This document shows positions 63,020-64,000 of a stretch of DNA of 64,000 nucleotides, one piece after another. This stretch comes from Pectinatus cerevisiiphilus. Lineage in GTDB: Bacteria > Bacillota > Negativicutes > Selenomonadales > Selenomonadaceae. The notes under the pieces are model-generated. The model saw only the letters and a list, made by a program, of their open reading frames with translations, searched no databases and was not told the DNA's origin. The position numbers and the translations under genes are program-made. The stretch covers positions 1-64,000 of the forward strand of contig NZ_SMAA01000006.1 in assembly GCF_004341685.1 (NCBI RefSeq). The letters run 5' to 3'. The stretch's first letter is position 1, and each line of letters opens with the position of its first letter.

Positions 63020-64000
63020 TCAGCTCAAATAATCTGCTATAGATTTAGGTAAAATGTTTTTACCCATTGCGATGGAAATATTATATATTGTCTGCGCGGT
63101 AAGTAGTTTGGTCATTACTTCTGCGGTATTTACACCATTAACATTATTTATATTATCCTTGATTACCACATTTTGATTCTGCATGGTATCAATTGCATTG
63201 GAATAAGCAAGTTGTCTTGAGGCAAGTGCTGTTTGTGACTTTTGAAGTGTTGTGACCGCATTATTTGCCAGGGTGATACCATCACTTGACAACCATGCCT
63301 GGTTACCACCGTCCATTTCTGCAACGACAGTTAATAGGTCATTTAAGGTAGCACTTCCATGTGATGTCCCAAAGATGTCACTTTCACCAAAAACATCTGT
63401 ACCGGTGAGATTGACACTGTCGCGGGTCTCATCTGCATCTCCGCTCAGCTTAACCATGGATATTTTATTGTCATCACCAGTATAGGAAACCACATATTGG
63501 CTTATTGTGTTAAAAGAAAAAGTAAGGCTGGAGCCATTAACGGCTTCTGTTATATTGCTACTACCCTTTAAAGCACCATTATTGGCATTGTCAAAATATT
63601 GATTAATAAAATCACTGCGTACATTGGTTGTAAGATTATTATAATCAGTTTGGCTGGCATATGTTGTGGCATTTAAATTGCCAGCTGATAATTCACTGGC
63701 ATTTGCTGGTAAGTCAGCTAAGGCTGATTTTGTGGTCAGAGTAATTCTGCCTACAGCATCAGCGGCGGTAACGCTAGTTTGGCCGGCGTTTATTTTATCC
63801 TTATAGCCATTTTGTACAAAATCCTTAGAGAAGATATAACCTGTACTTGGATCAAGATAGTATTCGCCACCATCACTGCCCTTTAGACTAAGCATTTGAT
63901 TTAAATTACCGACTTGGGTTCCGCCCTTTACTTTTGTATCTACACCATTTATTTTGACTGTTTTGCCAAAAAAGCTTGACTGATTTTCATCAAGGGTTTT
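63020..64000 (-). CDS. flgL: Flagellar hook-associated protein 3 (FlgL), C-terminal part
   Basis: The frame is open to the window edge, giving 326 codons before the stop; the N terminus lies outside. The Ser/Thr/Asn-rich body is followed by a flagellin-like C-terminal helix (LTAQTIYNISIAMGKNILPK, ending SIADYLS), as in FlgL. FlgL joins hook and filament. Order flgL-DUF6470-fliW-csrA supports FlgL rather than FlgK. I see no damage. Confidence 0.85.
   Translation of the reverse strand, partial: KTLDENQSSFFGKTVKINGVDTKVKGGTQVGNLNQMLSLKGSDGGEYYLDPSTGYIFSKDFVQNGYKDKINAGQTSVTAADAVGRITLTTKSALADLPANASELSAGNLNATTYASQTDYNNLTTNVRSDFINQYFDNANNGALKGSSNITEAVNGSSLTFSFNTISQYVVSYTGDDNKISMVKLSGDADETRDSVNLTGTDVFGESDIFGTSHGSATLNDLLTVVAEMDGGNQAWLSSDGITLANNAVTTLQKSQTALASRQLAYSNAIDTMQNQNVVIKDNINNVNGVNTAEVMTKLLTAQTIYNISIAMGKNILPKSIADYLS

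Noticed and set aside
1-64000. tRNA, rRNA, prophage or replication-origin features
   Set aside because: I saw no tRNA-like cloverleaf with conserved arms, no rRNA blocks, no phage structural genes and no DnaA-box cluster; absence is by reading only.

Overview
The window is AT-rich bacterial DNA that reads as a diderm Firmicute of the class Negativicutes. TonB, ExbB, ExbD and a TonB-dependent receptor require an outer membrane. Gene orders such as map-ftsE-ftsX and flgL-DUF6470-fliW-csrA...flaG-fliD-fliS-fliC are Firmicute-like. A HydE radical-SAM protein and an anaerobic haem-degrading radical-SAM enzyme point to an anaerobe. I cannot fix the genus; a Pectinatus- or Selenomonas-like organism would fit.

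Layout. 1-230: right end of an IS200/IS605-type element with the TnpB tail and a likely omega-RNA. 392-1498: iron-type alcohol dehydrogenase on the minus strand. 1882-6810: map, ftsE, ftsX, an EnvC-like M23 factor and a CtpA-type protease, a cell-envelope and division operon. 6908-12393: housekeeping genes (two gamma-carbonic anhydrases, endonuclease IV, universal stress protein, ndk, PduO-type cobalamin adenosyltransferase, tcdA, hemolysin III). 12497-16168: a double dynamin-like GTPase.

16574-28217: a haem/iron locus behind a consensus promoter and Fur box. It holds exbB-exbD-tonB, a periplasmic binding protein, permease and ATPase, a flavodoxin, a ChuW/HutW-type radical-SAM enzyme, a TonB-dependent receptor and a ChaN-like protein, then an ABC exporter. 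The genes are ordered for import across both membranes followed by oxygen-independent ring opening of haem.

28330-36743: an accessory and decaying stretch with a HemG-like flavodoxin, an FAD/[2Fe-2S] oxidoreductase, a frameshifted hydE, a PAS-GGDEF-HD-GYP gene split by an in-frame stop, an AbiEii-like nucleotidyltransferase pair (putative toxin-antitoxin), a type I-C-like CRISPR array without cas genes, a small membrane protein and an ankyrin remnant.

36786-64000 (all minus strand): a flagellar filament locus joined to a large glycosylation island. Transcription runs flgL, DUF6470, fliW, csrA, flaG, fliD, fliS, a FliT-like gene and flagellin, then nine genes with about 14 glycosyltransferase modules (GT41 OGT-like, TPR-linked GT2, GT2 and StrF-like), three methyltransferase-like modules and a TPR scaffold. 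Flagellin has a sigma-28 promoter and a leader with a CsrA-type hairpin, so the CsrA-FliW-flagellin switch can be read from the sequence. The most interesting content is this island: tandem catalytic domains in single polypeptides, and one protein with apparently dead modules at both ends.
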